64,000 nt of DNA from contig JAJFZO010000609.1 of NCBI GenBank assembly GCA_021397835.1, positions 11,534,001 to 11,598,000 of the forward strand, given 5' to 3'. Positions 1-12,613 of this stretch are shown here, piece after piece. Within the stretch, counting starts at the first letter, position 1. Each line of letters begins with the position of its first letter. The position numbers and the translations under genes are program-made. The notes below the pieces were generated by a model, which saw only the letters and a program-made list of their open reading frames with translations, was not told the DNA's origin and searched no databases. The DNA comes from Moringa oleifera. Its lineage: Eukaryota > Streptophyta > Magnoliopsida > Brassicales > Moringaceae.

Positions 1-140
1 ACCCCATTGTCCTATGTATTATTTATTGATACCACGAACATGAAGAAAAGAAACTTCTCAGTTGCTGGAAAGTCAATTCACAGCCATCCTATACCAATTG
101 TTCAAAGAAAGATCAACAAAGAAAGAAGAAGAGAAGAAAC

Positions 141-3100
141 CTCCATATCCATCCAACTTAGATTGTAACCCAGATTCTTGACTGTGATCAACTGAGGTTG
201 ATGTGTTAGAATTCCTGGCAGTGCCATCAACAACAACGCTTGGAGACGATGGTGGTGATACCTTTCCATTATCTCTGACATCAAACAGATGGCCATCCAC
301 TTCTCCATAGGTCATGGATTTCACAGAAGCATTGACATCTGTATCTCTTAACAATGCATTATTCTTTGGGTTGTCAAACCCCAAAGCATTGAGTAGCTCC
401 AGTGGTTGAGTTGTGTATGATGCATCACTGAAGACCAAAATTTACGAAGTTATAAAATAATAACCAAAAAGTTCGCGATATATGAGAGGTATTCACCTGA
501 TGCTTTTCAACAGCATATCCCAGTCACTCTCACTGAATTGGTGTCCTCCAACTTCTATAAGATGCACCAATGCACCGAGAGAAATTGAAACCACTGCCTG
601 GTCTGTCTTTTTGGCACAATCTAGCAGCAAACTTAGCAGCGGAGGTAGCATAAAACACACCTCCTGCAAGAAAGGAGTATAACAAGAAATTTTCTAAAAT
701 CAAAACTTGTGGAAGCTAATCATAGATTTCAGTTCATATGTTAAACACTAATCTTCCAAGTCACTAAAGCAGCATATGTTAAAGAGGATACTAAGCCCAA
801 CATACACCAGCAAAACCGGCTTGCTAAGTAAGGATTTCTCTCACCTTTTACATTGGATCATTACAATATGACCAACCGATGTGGGACTCTAACATAATCC
901 CCTCACGCACAGTGTAGAACAAAGCCATACAGCTGTGGAGAAATCGAAATCAGGGGACCTAACATTGTAAAACTAGACCAGGCTTTGATACCATGTGAAA
1001 GAGGATATTAGGCCTAACATACAGTAACAAAACCGACTTGCTAGGTAAGGATTGCCTTCACCTTTTATATTGGATCATTACAATATGACCAACCAATGCA
1101 GGACTCTAATAGCATAAAACTCTTGAATGGAAGACCTATCCTAAATACACCAGATAAAAATCAATGTATTTACCCTATAATGCATCTAGAATCCCTTCTA
1201 GGGGAGTGTCTTAAGACTTCGTTGGAGGATACTACCTTTAGTACCAATTTAGAAACAGGGAGCCAGTAACAGAAATTTTTCTAGCCACCCTCATTTCAGA
1301 AAGGTAAAGGGGTTAGGGATGCAGAGAAGGTTTGCTTTGCTTCGCCTAGCTGGGTGTTATTTCTGGCTACATTTCGATCCAGAGCCAAAAAGAGATACCT
1401 CTAACTCAAAAACTTCATGACTCCATAAAGTCATCTTATTTTCAAGACAGATTCACTAGGAAAGGCACCTTACAATAATGGCATGGCTCAACTCCTAGCA
1501 CCATTTAAAAATATACTTAATATTGCTAATAAACTAAAAGAGAATTAGAATCTATGCCCTCTTAGAGTTAATGATCATAATGTGACTAGTTTTAGGTTGG
1601 CTGTCAACCAATTGGAACCTCCTCCTTTATCCAAGCTTTCCCTGAGTTCAACATTTTACAATCCACACAGGCAAATACGATGTTTAATATCAACCCCATC
1701 AAAAACAGGGATGACAGTTGCAAGCCCATGGGCATTCTCTGCAGTAAACCACTGGGATTGGTGGCATTTTTAACTGTCTCTCTGAACTAAACTGTGGGGA
1801 TCATGGATATTTTAGCATTGTATGTACTACAGATATTCCATTGGCACATAACATGCTCTTCAGTGTCATCTGTTACACATGCATTTTCAAAATATTTTTC
1901 ACTTTATATATGCTCCTCAACTGAAATTTGGATCCGACCAACAATGTCGACTTTTGTGCTGCAATGCAAAATTCAAGTATATGTTGTGAACTCAACCTGA
2001 GTATTAACTTCATTGTTCCCTCCCCAATAGGTTTGATGCTCGATGAAGCAGTACAACAAACTAGAGCAGCTGAAAGGGCTCAAAAAAAGCAATCATCAGG
2101 TTCATCCATACCTTGTAAAAGGTATTGAAGAGGTTGCACAGCAACTGAAGTGAATGAATGCTGGTTTCTCGAAACAACTCATCCCCAGAAGAAATTAAGC
2201 TTTCCTTTCCAGCATGTCTTACATGATCAAAAATGGGAAACAAGACGCGATGGAAGATGCTCTCCCAGAATGATGTTGAGAAATTTCTACCTCTTTCATT
2301 CAGCAAATCAAATAACACTTCAAGTGCACAGTTTCTGACTTCAGGTCTCATATCTGATGTCAGATCAGATAAACCAGCCAGCATTGGGAACCAGTAATGT
2401 TCAGTCACATCAAAAGTTGCATCCTCACTGACATCAATAGGCTTCAGAGCACCTCCAGGTATAAGTCCCTAAAAGTTATAAATAAGCACTTTGAGTAAGT
2501 CTGTTTACAAAGGAGGCAATTATTGCAATAGTAAGGAACCCCCTAGAAACTGTTTTTAAATACATTCCATCCAAGAGGCTTAGAAGGTTTGGTCACATTC
2601 ATATAGTGTTAAGCTGTCTTCCAATACAGGTAGAATATAGCAAACTTTATTCCTGGATGTTGCTCAATGTATTTAGCAAGAGAAAGAAACACCCACAATG
2701 AGGAGGTAACTGGGCTGGGGCGATACATCCTCACAAATGAGAAAGGCTAGCACTAAAATATGGTGTTTTCTTGAAGAAAGGAGAAAACAAGCTTAATTGT
2801 CAAAAGAAGTTGAGGCTACATAGCATACCTCTGCTAGACGGTCTTCACATATACGGAGAAGAGCAATAGCCTTCAAACTTATACGGTGAGAAGTTTTATT
2901 GTTGGCAAACCTGATGAGACAGTTGACGCAGTCCATAAAACAATCTCCAACTACCTGATCAAAGTGTTCCAATATAACTGCAATGCTCTTCATGTTAGAT
3001 AAATTGCAATTAAAAAGAAAAGGAAGAAAGATTAGTGCTTCATAAAGTAAGGTAAATGCAAGGGAAGGCAAATAGATAGGTTCTTACCCTGTTCAACATT

Positions 3101-6100
3101 TTCAAATGACTTTTCAACAATTGATTCCAGTTCATCATCTGCAGCAGCCGTAAATATCATAAAAACACTGCGCCATCCGGACTTTATGCTTCCAACCTTG
3201 GATTTTATCATCTACAATATAAACCAGCATCAATACATATTTGACCAACAGCATAATTGCATAGGATACACTAACAGCCAGGTTAAGAACTTCAAAGTTG
3301 CAATACTAATTTCAATGGCGCATGAGCAACTAAACATACTTGAACAATACAGTCAACTATTAGGCTCCTTATGGTTTCATTTCGACTGTTCCGCATAAGA
3401 ACAACAAATGGTTTGAGGATGTCATTCTGAAAAGTGAAATTGGTGAGCTCAGCACGCTCCAAATACTTCATACCAAGCTGCCTAAGAGAATCTATGGCAT
3501 ACATAGCAATCTTCTCATCATGATGGCTCCCAGCAGATATAAAATGATTCGCAAGGACAGACCATATTCTTGCCCAGACCTGGTAGACATCAACAAGCAC
3601 ATTACAACATAGACAATTAAAATATATTTTGACAGAAAGAGCAACAAATCATTACTTTATGAGATGGCATAAGCTGCATTCACCATCAGTTCAATAGGCA
3701 ACTCAATCAAAGAAAAAGGCACACACTTCAAAATTACAATGTCCTAGTCAACAAGTTCCTCAAACAAGCACAAAGACACTTTGAAATGCATTAGCAGGAT
3801 ATAAAAAATTTAAGGTAGGGAAAAGAAAGCAATTCACCATTTTCCAGATGTAAATGTTGAACACAAACTTTTCCCTTTCCGGGTTTTTCTTTCTTTGGGA
3901 ATGGGAGGGGTGTTTATATAGGCAACGATTACAAATCCCCATTAAACCAGCTCAAAGATGTCAGAGACTAACTGATGCAAATCTCTACATCATGTGTTCT
4001 GAAACTTTAGATACTGCTCCAAATTTTCACCTCAATATATTATATTTGAGCAAATAAAAAATAAAATGACATGGAATTTTAACCCGGCTATAATTTACCA
4101 TTTTCAACTACCATTCTTAGGCCCAATGGTGATGTCCTACCCAGTTGGGTGGGGTTCCATTAGAGGGTTCAAACCTCTCCCACAGCTAGGGTCCTTGCTC
4201 AACTACATTCAAGAACTGAATAGCAATACATTTTGAAGGCAAAAGATCAAGCTAGAAGCAACCGAGGACTTCCAGGCAACAGTTGGTCCAACAATTTTCA
4301 CTTCTTGAAAATCAAATTTTACAATTTATTGCACCGCTATAAATCAGAAGTGATAAAAGAAAACAGTAATTGATAGTACTTCTTTTTCTTTATTAGGATA
4401 ATACTCATACATGTACTTTTAAACTTCTTGCATTTTGTAATATAAGATTCAACATCACCACCACAAGACTAAAGCCGCACTGAACATAATAAAATCAAAA
4501 ACTCGAGGCATATGATCTCTAAGATGAAAGAGAAAAATAATTGCTTTCGAATGCAAATGATTTTGCTTCTTCTAAAAGGAAATTTTTGCGTCTTGCCTCC
4601 GAAAAAAAAGACTCCTTCATGCATAAGAATAGTACTTTAATCTCTTTTGCTTCTTTGCTTCAAAGAATTAAAATGTAATGAACAAAGTTCAAGCTAAGAA
4701 ATACAAAGAGCAAAATTGAAGCCAAAAACTGACTCTCAAATTTCACCTAACATATATATTCCACTTTTACAAGAGAAGCACAAGTATGAGTTCTTTTTTC
4801 TTCTGTTTGTTAAGTTACCAAAATGACTATCAGTCATCTCCACTCTCATTTTATGGTCAACATTCTTGATTCACATCAACTAACTAATGCAGATAACTGG
4901 CTAACTACAATGAATTGCATGACCCCCTCAATAGTTTTTTATCAGATAACAACCACCACCACCAAAAGGAATTAAAAAGAAGGAGAAGGATGTGTAACAA
5001 AATACCATGCGTATGCGAGCCATGTTGTAATAACTGATCTCAACAAGTTTTTGCAAGCTGAAAACACGAGCTGGAGTTTGTTTCAGTTCTTCTGCCGATA
5101 CACCACAGAGAGCAGTAAAGAACTCCACAACAGAATCACTGGGCAGCTTAACACTATTCACAAAAACTTGCTCAGCAGGCTTCCCAGCCAATTCTTTTAA
5201 GGATTGAACAACAGCATCCCTGGAGATCTGATTTGATCCATGCATCACAGTTGCAGCAATAGCAGGAGTTGAAGTTATGAATTCAAGCCGAGAAACGCAT
5301 TCCAAAACTGCATTCCATGTGTCTTGAAGCGTATCAGGATCTAAGTCACACAGAGCCAGTAAAGTCCGCAATGCTTCCACATTTTTACTACGCATTTGTT
5401 TTGGAGCATGCAAGAAAGTAAATCTGAGATACAAATTTAAACACATTATTATCATGGCCATGTTTGTCCTAATAATTAAAAGTATGGTGTATTGCATTTG
5501 AATGAGAAATTTAAAAAAAAAATGATTAAAGGTTAGTCATAGTTGCATAATAAATAGCCCAGAGACACTTTAGACACTAAAATAAAATTACAAAACAAAA
5601 CAGAAAAAGCAACAACAACAATAACAAAAACAATGGGGGAAGAAAGTTGACACAAATTTGAACTGCACCTGACCAGAGATGTCAGAAAAGCATAGCGCAT
5701 AGTATCCATCCCAAGAACATAGGTAATGTGTATACCAGCTTTAAATCCCTCCATGCACTGAACAATCCTTGGCTTGTTCTCACCTTCCTCCATGGTAACG
5801 GAGAAAGTAGCTAGCAAAGGCCATCCTACAGCTTCAACCATGGGCCTCACAAGTTCAATCTGCTCTACAGTATAGAAAACTCCTCTTTTCACTCCTTGCT
5901 TCCGGAATATTTCCTGTGTTTGCTTAATGATAGCTTCATTTTCAGACTTAGCATCACTTGATGACTGCCTTTTTGGAAGAGCCAAATTAAGAATACTGAC
6001 AAGGCGTCCTCTTTCTTCACCTTCGGGCTTCTGTCTGCTGCCCTTCCCAATGCCAGCTGTATCATCTTTCATTTTTATCTCTTCTTTAACAATAGAATCA

Positions 6101-9100
6101 TAGATATCTTCCAGAAGTTCTTTTGGGGCACAATCTTCAGGATCATTCATGACATTCATACGTATAAAATCAGACTTCGACATTTTAGGCCAGACCATGG
6201 GGTTATGTGCATCTGTGTTTAACATTATAACTGCATATGCAAGAACGTAAGCAGTATCTGCGTTCTTAAAGAGACCTGGATTATTTGCACAATATCTGCC
6301 ACAGATAATAAGCACAAGGACTAAGTCACCACCACAAAATACTAAGGGATGTAATCAAAAGACTAGGTAAGGCCTGAATTTCTATGATTGAGTTTCCTTT
6401 TACCCTTTTTGTCCTTGCAGGTACACCCACACAAACAAAAACAAAAACAAAAAAACTCCTTTACCGTTCTGCAAACTTTTCCATAATGCGATCTATCTTT
6501 TGAGCTTCTCCTGGAAGTCGGAATCCTTTAAGAAACTCACGAATTGAAGTGTCAAACTTCATTCCTGAAAAATTCATGGAATCTACATAAGCATGCATGA
6601 CAGCAAGAGGAAACTCCTCATGCTGGCCCAAATAATCACCGATCATTGCCTGCAAAAGTGAAAACAGTTACATAATTCTATATCAATGTTGAAACTAACA
6701 TTGTATCTGACTAGAGATTCTACCTTGTCCAAACTGGGAGTATTCTTCAGGAATTGCGCAACTGCAGCAGGATTATTTTCCACCAATTTATTGGATATTA
6801 GATACTGAACACCCTTTACTGGCTTCCTGTTAAACTGCAACATTATTAACCCATAAGTCGGTCCCTCACTATCTCAGCAACTAACAAGACTGAACAAACT
6901 AGATACATGCGTCCATGTCCTTGATAAAAACATTATTAACTACCTCAGAGATGGCAGCTTCCATTGTAGACTTATGAGCCTTTGCCTTCTCAAAGTCACT
7001 TGGAAGATCTTCCCTGCTTTTTAGTTCAACATATTCTGTAGCCCTCCCATCTTCAGATGATGGAGTGCTTTTACTTTTCTTTTCTGATTCTCTTCGTGAC
7101 TTCTCCCAATCAACCAGTGATTTAAGCACATTCACAAGGCACTGGAAAGATCAAAGAAGAAAAGTTCATCCAGCAACTTCTGCTAACAGATCAACAGCAA
7201 AAATCGCACAAAAGAAAGTATAAATTAACTAGCTAATTTCTAGAAGATAGGCAACCGAAAATTCTACCTGAAGAGATGAACCTTTAATTGAGGTTGTCTG
7301 AGATACAGCCACGGCATTTGGATCAGGATTTTGGGTCCCTTGGGCTATTTTAGATAGAGTTGTAACCTACAAGGAAATTTATGAGGCAGTGCATGTATTA
7401 TGTATGTAAGAGTCATATTCATTACCAAAATGCATGAATGAAGAACAAGCTGAATAACCAACAAGGCTATACCATGCGCTCAAATAAATTTGGCGCCTCA
7501 AGATCACAGTCATAATTTACATACACATCAACAAGCATCTGAGGCTCCTTACAGACTTTCTCAAGCATCCTGCAAAAGTACACTTGATTAGAAGATAACA
7601 AACAGAAGCTAACGTCACAAGAACCAAATGCTAGGTCAATCCTATAATTAAATACAATATGTGCAGTAATAGCAAAATCCAAATAATAGAGTAAGCACTG
7701 TACCGGAGGACACTCATTTTTTGATTAATGGGGCATTCTGAGCCATCCAATGATCGCAGAACTATAATGGGAAAGAAGATGCCAATTTCACCCTGAAAAG
7801 AAAATCATAGGTTTAGCAACCGGTTTACGTCAAAGCAAACAGTATCCTAATGGGAAAAAGTGACACTTAAGATCTGTGAAGGTCATGTTCATACTTTAAG
7901 ACTTTCCCTGAATCGCAATAAAAGCACTGAGAAGATTCCAGTTGCATACTGCCAGGAAAGAAATGCATAATCAGAATGAACGTTCATGATAGAAGGTTCT
8001 CATAAATTGAGTTGAAGAGAAGATATATAATTAGACGAAAATAAACCTGAAAAATGACAGCGGACTGTGAAACTGAAGCCCGTAACAGAGCATATGAAAG
8101 ATATGCTTTCACTGAGTCGATGAAGTGGAAATTCTTTGTAAATGAATGGCTAACCCCTTCCAACAAACCCTGCATACGTATCACAAATTATCATATGAAC
8201 AAAAGAAGTGAAATTTACTAACATTTGAAGGCCCTTCAAAAGATCAAATAAGTAAGAACTCAGTTTCACCATTAAATATACCTGCAGAAGTTCAAGAGAT
8301 AAAATTCGTGTCTTGATTGTGACTTCATCAGTATCTTCCTTCATACCCATCTGTAGCATCATTAAGAAGATCATAAAAGAGGCCTCAGAGTGCTAACAAA
8401 GGAAAGCACACGACAAACACCAACCTTGCAAAGCGTGCGGAATACAAGTAAAGCATCACGTTGTCCAATACTCATGCTCTCAAGTTCAATCCCTCTAAGA
8501 AAGTGTAAGAAAGTTCAGTCCCAAGTATCAGCAGGGACAACTATAATCAAGATAATTTAAAAATTCTTTCGTAAGTGCACTATTAGATCCATACCGTTTG
8601 ATCTTTTTACCATCTTCAAGATGCACAGCTTTGTCAAGAACAGCCTCCAAGCCCTACACACATTAAAGAAGCCATCTTACGAACGAAGAAACCAGAAAAG
8701 CAAAGATAAACACTTGGCAATGTACCATGTAATGGAAGACAAGGTACTTGGCCAATTACACATTGAACATGAAGACAGTAACGCTTTGTTTCTGGAAATG
8801 TTTTCTGGAGGACTGGTAAGGAATTACCCTTTGTTCTTAAAAACAAACTTTTACTTTCATCTGTCTCACTATCATCTCTGCTTCCATAGTTATTTAAACA
8901 CATTACATATTTGGGATGAACAATGGAAAAGGGGTTTCTTTTACTATCCATAAACACATTTTGTGAGAGAAACAATAGACAATACATCAAAAGTTACAAC
9001 AGTTCTGAGGACAGATTTTTGGGAGTCAAAAGGAAAGACATGCCCTAAATGCATAATGAGAAACCAACACACCTTGATATCAGCACCACCAGCAAGACTG

Positions 9101-12100
9101 TGGAGCTCCTCAACAGACGCAAGCGTCATTTCTTTGACCTGGTTAAGTGCATCTCCTAAAGTCATCTCTTTCTCATTTTGGTCACCAGAGGAATTTTCCT
9201 CGACTTTTGAGCTTGAATTGTCCACTGAAGGAGCTTCAGTAATTCCAGATGATGAAGATGAAGTAGAAACCTGAATTCAGTAGAACATCAGTACCTCCCC
9301 TGCAGAAGCAATTTATTTGTCTTCCTCTGTACAAAATTCACCAACAAAGATAATCTGAGGTTTAGAAATTAAATTTCCACACCAGATCAGTTTCCATTCT
9401 CCTGAACACAATGCTAATCATCTGTGTCAACATTGCCTTTGATGTTGCTTGGTTAATGGGGCTCTTGCTGCACATCCAAACTACACATAGTGAGTACAGT
9501 TTTAGTTGATGGTATGCTGCACTTTTGTAAAGAAATATGAAGTCTACCTGTTCAGAGCAATATTATAGCATACTCTGATAACTCCAAGCAAAGGTTCCCC
9601 ATGCACTGCATTCAGAACATATGACATAAGACAGAGTTACCCACTAAATTTTAAACATTTTACAATCCACAGACGGTATGCATCTGAAAGCGCACATGCA
9701 CTTAATCAATGTCTCTCAAAATTGGTGGCAGAACATTAATCAAGATACATAAATAAGTACAATAACATGTAACAGCCCAGTTCACAACAAGAAGTAAAAT
9801 TCAAAAGAAAAGGCCTCATGTCCCTAACAACATACCTCTGAACTTTGTAGAAGCTACAGCAGTGAGAAGAACTTTGAGCACTTGCAGTATGGTACTGTAC
9901 ATTGTCCACAAAAATTAAGCCAACACAAAAGATATCATTTTATTGAGGAAGAGAATTCAGACGTGCATATACCTACCTATCAGGTGATGAGTTATCAACA
10001 CAGCCACACACCATATTCAAAATGTCTGTAAACAGTGGCACATTTTTCCCACCATCTAAACCAGGATCTCCCTCTAAATGATCATAAGCAATTAATTTCT
10101 GCACTCACAGAAAAACAAGTCAGCAATTAGAATCAACTGTTAGAAAAAGAACATATCAAACAACAATAGAAAAAACTTATAAAAATGTGTATAATTAAAA
10201 TTGAGGACTAACTTTCCTCAACCAAATGTAGGGATCTTAGAGAAGACAATTTTCTAGAGAGAAGACACTCTAAAATTAAATATGAACGAATGAAGGGCAT
10301 ACATGAAGACAATCCAAAGCACATTCTAGGATTTTCAAATTCTTTGTCTCAAATGCAAGTCGAAGAGGATTCAGAACAAGCTTCACTTCAGCTCCTTCTA
10401 AGGTGTACCCAGCCGTTGCAAAGGCAGTTGTAATGGCTCCACTTCCAACTGCTGCATGATTGGCATGCCCTCCCTCCTCTGCAGTATGTGCAGCTGCTTG
10501 TGATGGATCTGCTTCTTCTCCAGTTTTTGCAGCTCCACCTTCAGTTTCTAGTGGACTATAAGCAAAAAATGACTTAGTATCAGTTTTTTTTTTTTTTTTA
10601 ATCAGAACCAAAGAGATCAAAATAGTATACATGGAGCACCAAGGGGATGCCAACCTGAACAGTTAATTACATTAGTTCGATAGCAAGGGTTTTAAAAACT
10701 TCACTAGTCCTATCCCATTTACACCATATTTACCCGTTACCCAAAAGTTTAAAAGCAGCCCCCATCTATCCTTGATCAGCGCTAGTGGCATCTCCACCCC
10801 TTCAAAAGCCCTCCTATTCATTTCCCTCCACGCTATCCAAACGAGAGCTAAGGGGATTACTAACGTAAGTTTCCTCTTAGCTTTGAATACCATGATACCC
10901 TTCCAAGCTTCTAACTCATCCCTAATAGAACCAGATACCATGCAGTGCCGCCCCAAGACTGCAAGAGCAGTGTCCCAAATACACCTAGACCAGAGGCATC
11001 ACCATAGAATAAGGTTGGCTGACTCCCCCTGCTCCTTACAAAGATAACATCGGTTGACCATAATCTTTCCCCTTGTCAATGGTGAGTGGCTTGGGCCATG
11101 CCGCCTTCCAAGAAAAGAAAACCACCTTAGATGGACCTCTGACCTTCCATATTAGTTTCCATAGGTACCTTAGATTTTCCCTTTGCAGTTAGCTATCCTC
11201 CAACACCCTCAAACAAGATTTCATGTAGTACTTATTTGTGGCATCCTCCCTCCATATAAGAACATCGTCACTCACATTATGGGGTCTCACTGAGTAATTC
11301 CTCTCAAAAAAAAAAAAAAAAATCTCAACCTTACCCATTTGTCAATCTGCGCGACCCTCCTAAAATTCACCTCCCATACAACCCGTCCCTCCATTCTGCA
11401 TAAGGGTGACCATGGTTAAGGTTTGGTTCAGTTTCGGTTCCGAATCTTCAGTTCAAAGTTCATGGTTAGGATGAACTGAAACCTGAACCGTCAAGCTTCC
11501 GCTTCGGTTAAAGTTTGGTTCAAAAGCGGTTCAAGTTTCGGTTCATAAGTGGTTTAGGTTCAACTCAGATTCGGTTTGATTCATATTCAGTATTTAATAT
11601 TTTAATTATAAATTTTTAATAAAATTAAATGAAAATAAAAATAAAATCATCATATGTTTATTAAAATATATATTTTTAAAATGTTTAAATTAAATTTTTT
11701 AAGAACCAGATAGGAATCATCGATTTTGGTTTCGATTCAAAACTTACATGAACCATAACCGAACCATATTTAAAATGGTTTCGGTTACAGTTCAAAACCG
11801 GAACCGTTTATACCGGTTCTTGTTTGATTCAAAATTTAAAGATTACAATTCAGTTCACCGGTTTGAACCGAACCACGGCCACCCCTAATTCTACCCATAT
11901 GTTTAGACACCCACGCCTCTTTATTGCACATCAAACCATATAAATCCGAAAAGTCTATTCCTAGTGCCCTATCCCCAAACCAAATATCCTTCCAAAGCAT
12001 CACCGCACTTCCCTTCCCCACCTTGAACCCCATCCAAGGTTGTATCTCACCCTAAGCCTTCCATATTAACTTTCAAACCCCACACTCGTAATGCTCCCTC

Positions 12101-12576
12101 CTTACCCAACCGCCCTTCTCTACCCCATATATGGCCTCCACAGCCTTTCTCCACAAACTATGGCCTCTCCACCATAAACCTCCAAAAACCGTTTCCCAAG
12201 CAATGCTACATTAAATGCCCGCAAAGGCTTGATATCCAAGCCAACCCTTTCCACAGGCCTTTGAACTGTTCCCTAGCCCACCAAATGATATTTAAAATCA
12301 CCTTGCCCAGACTCAATGTTAGTTTATGATCATAATATTGATTGAATTCAACACATGTTCAAATTAAATATCTCATATGCTAAAGAAAGATCCATTGCAG
12401 CATACCATAATCTTATCCACCTCTGGAATCATCTATAAGTAGTACATAACAATACATATTATTGTTGAGAATGGAAACACTTCAAGCATAGTACAGTAGT
12501 AATAGATTGCAGTGTACGTTACATGGTCAGTTTAAAGTTAGACTACTTCACCCCTCTTCTATAAGTTAGAAGCCTT

Positions 12577-12613
<37 letters not shown>

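Noticed and set aside
4117..4176. Possible tRNA gene from box A and box B motifs
   Set aside because: No acceptor stem or cloverleaf can be paired around the boxes. A SINE relic fits better.
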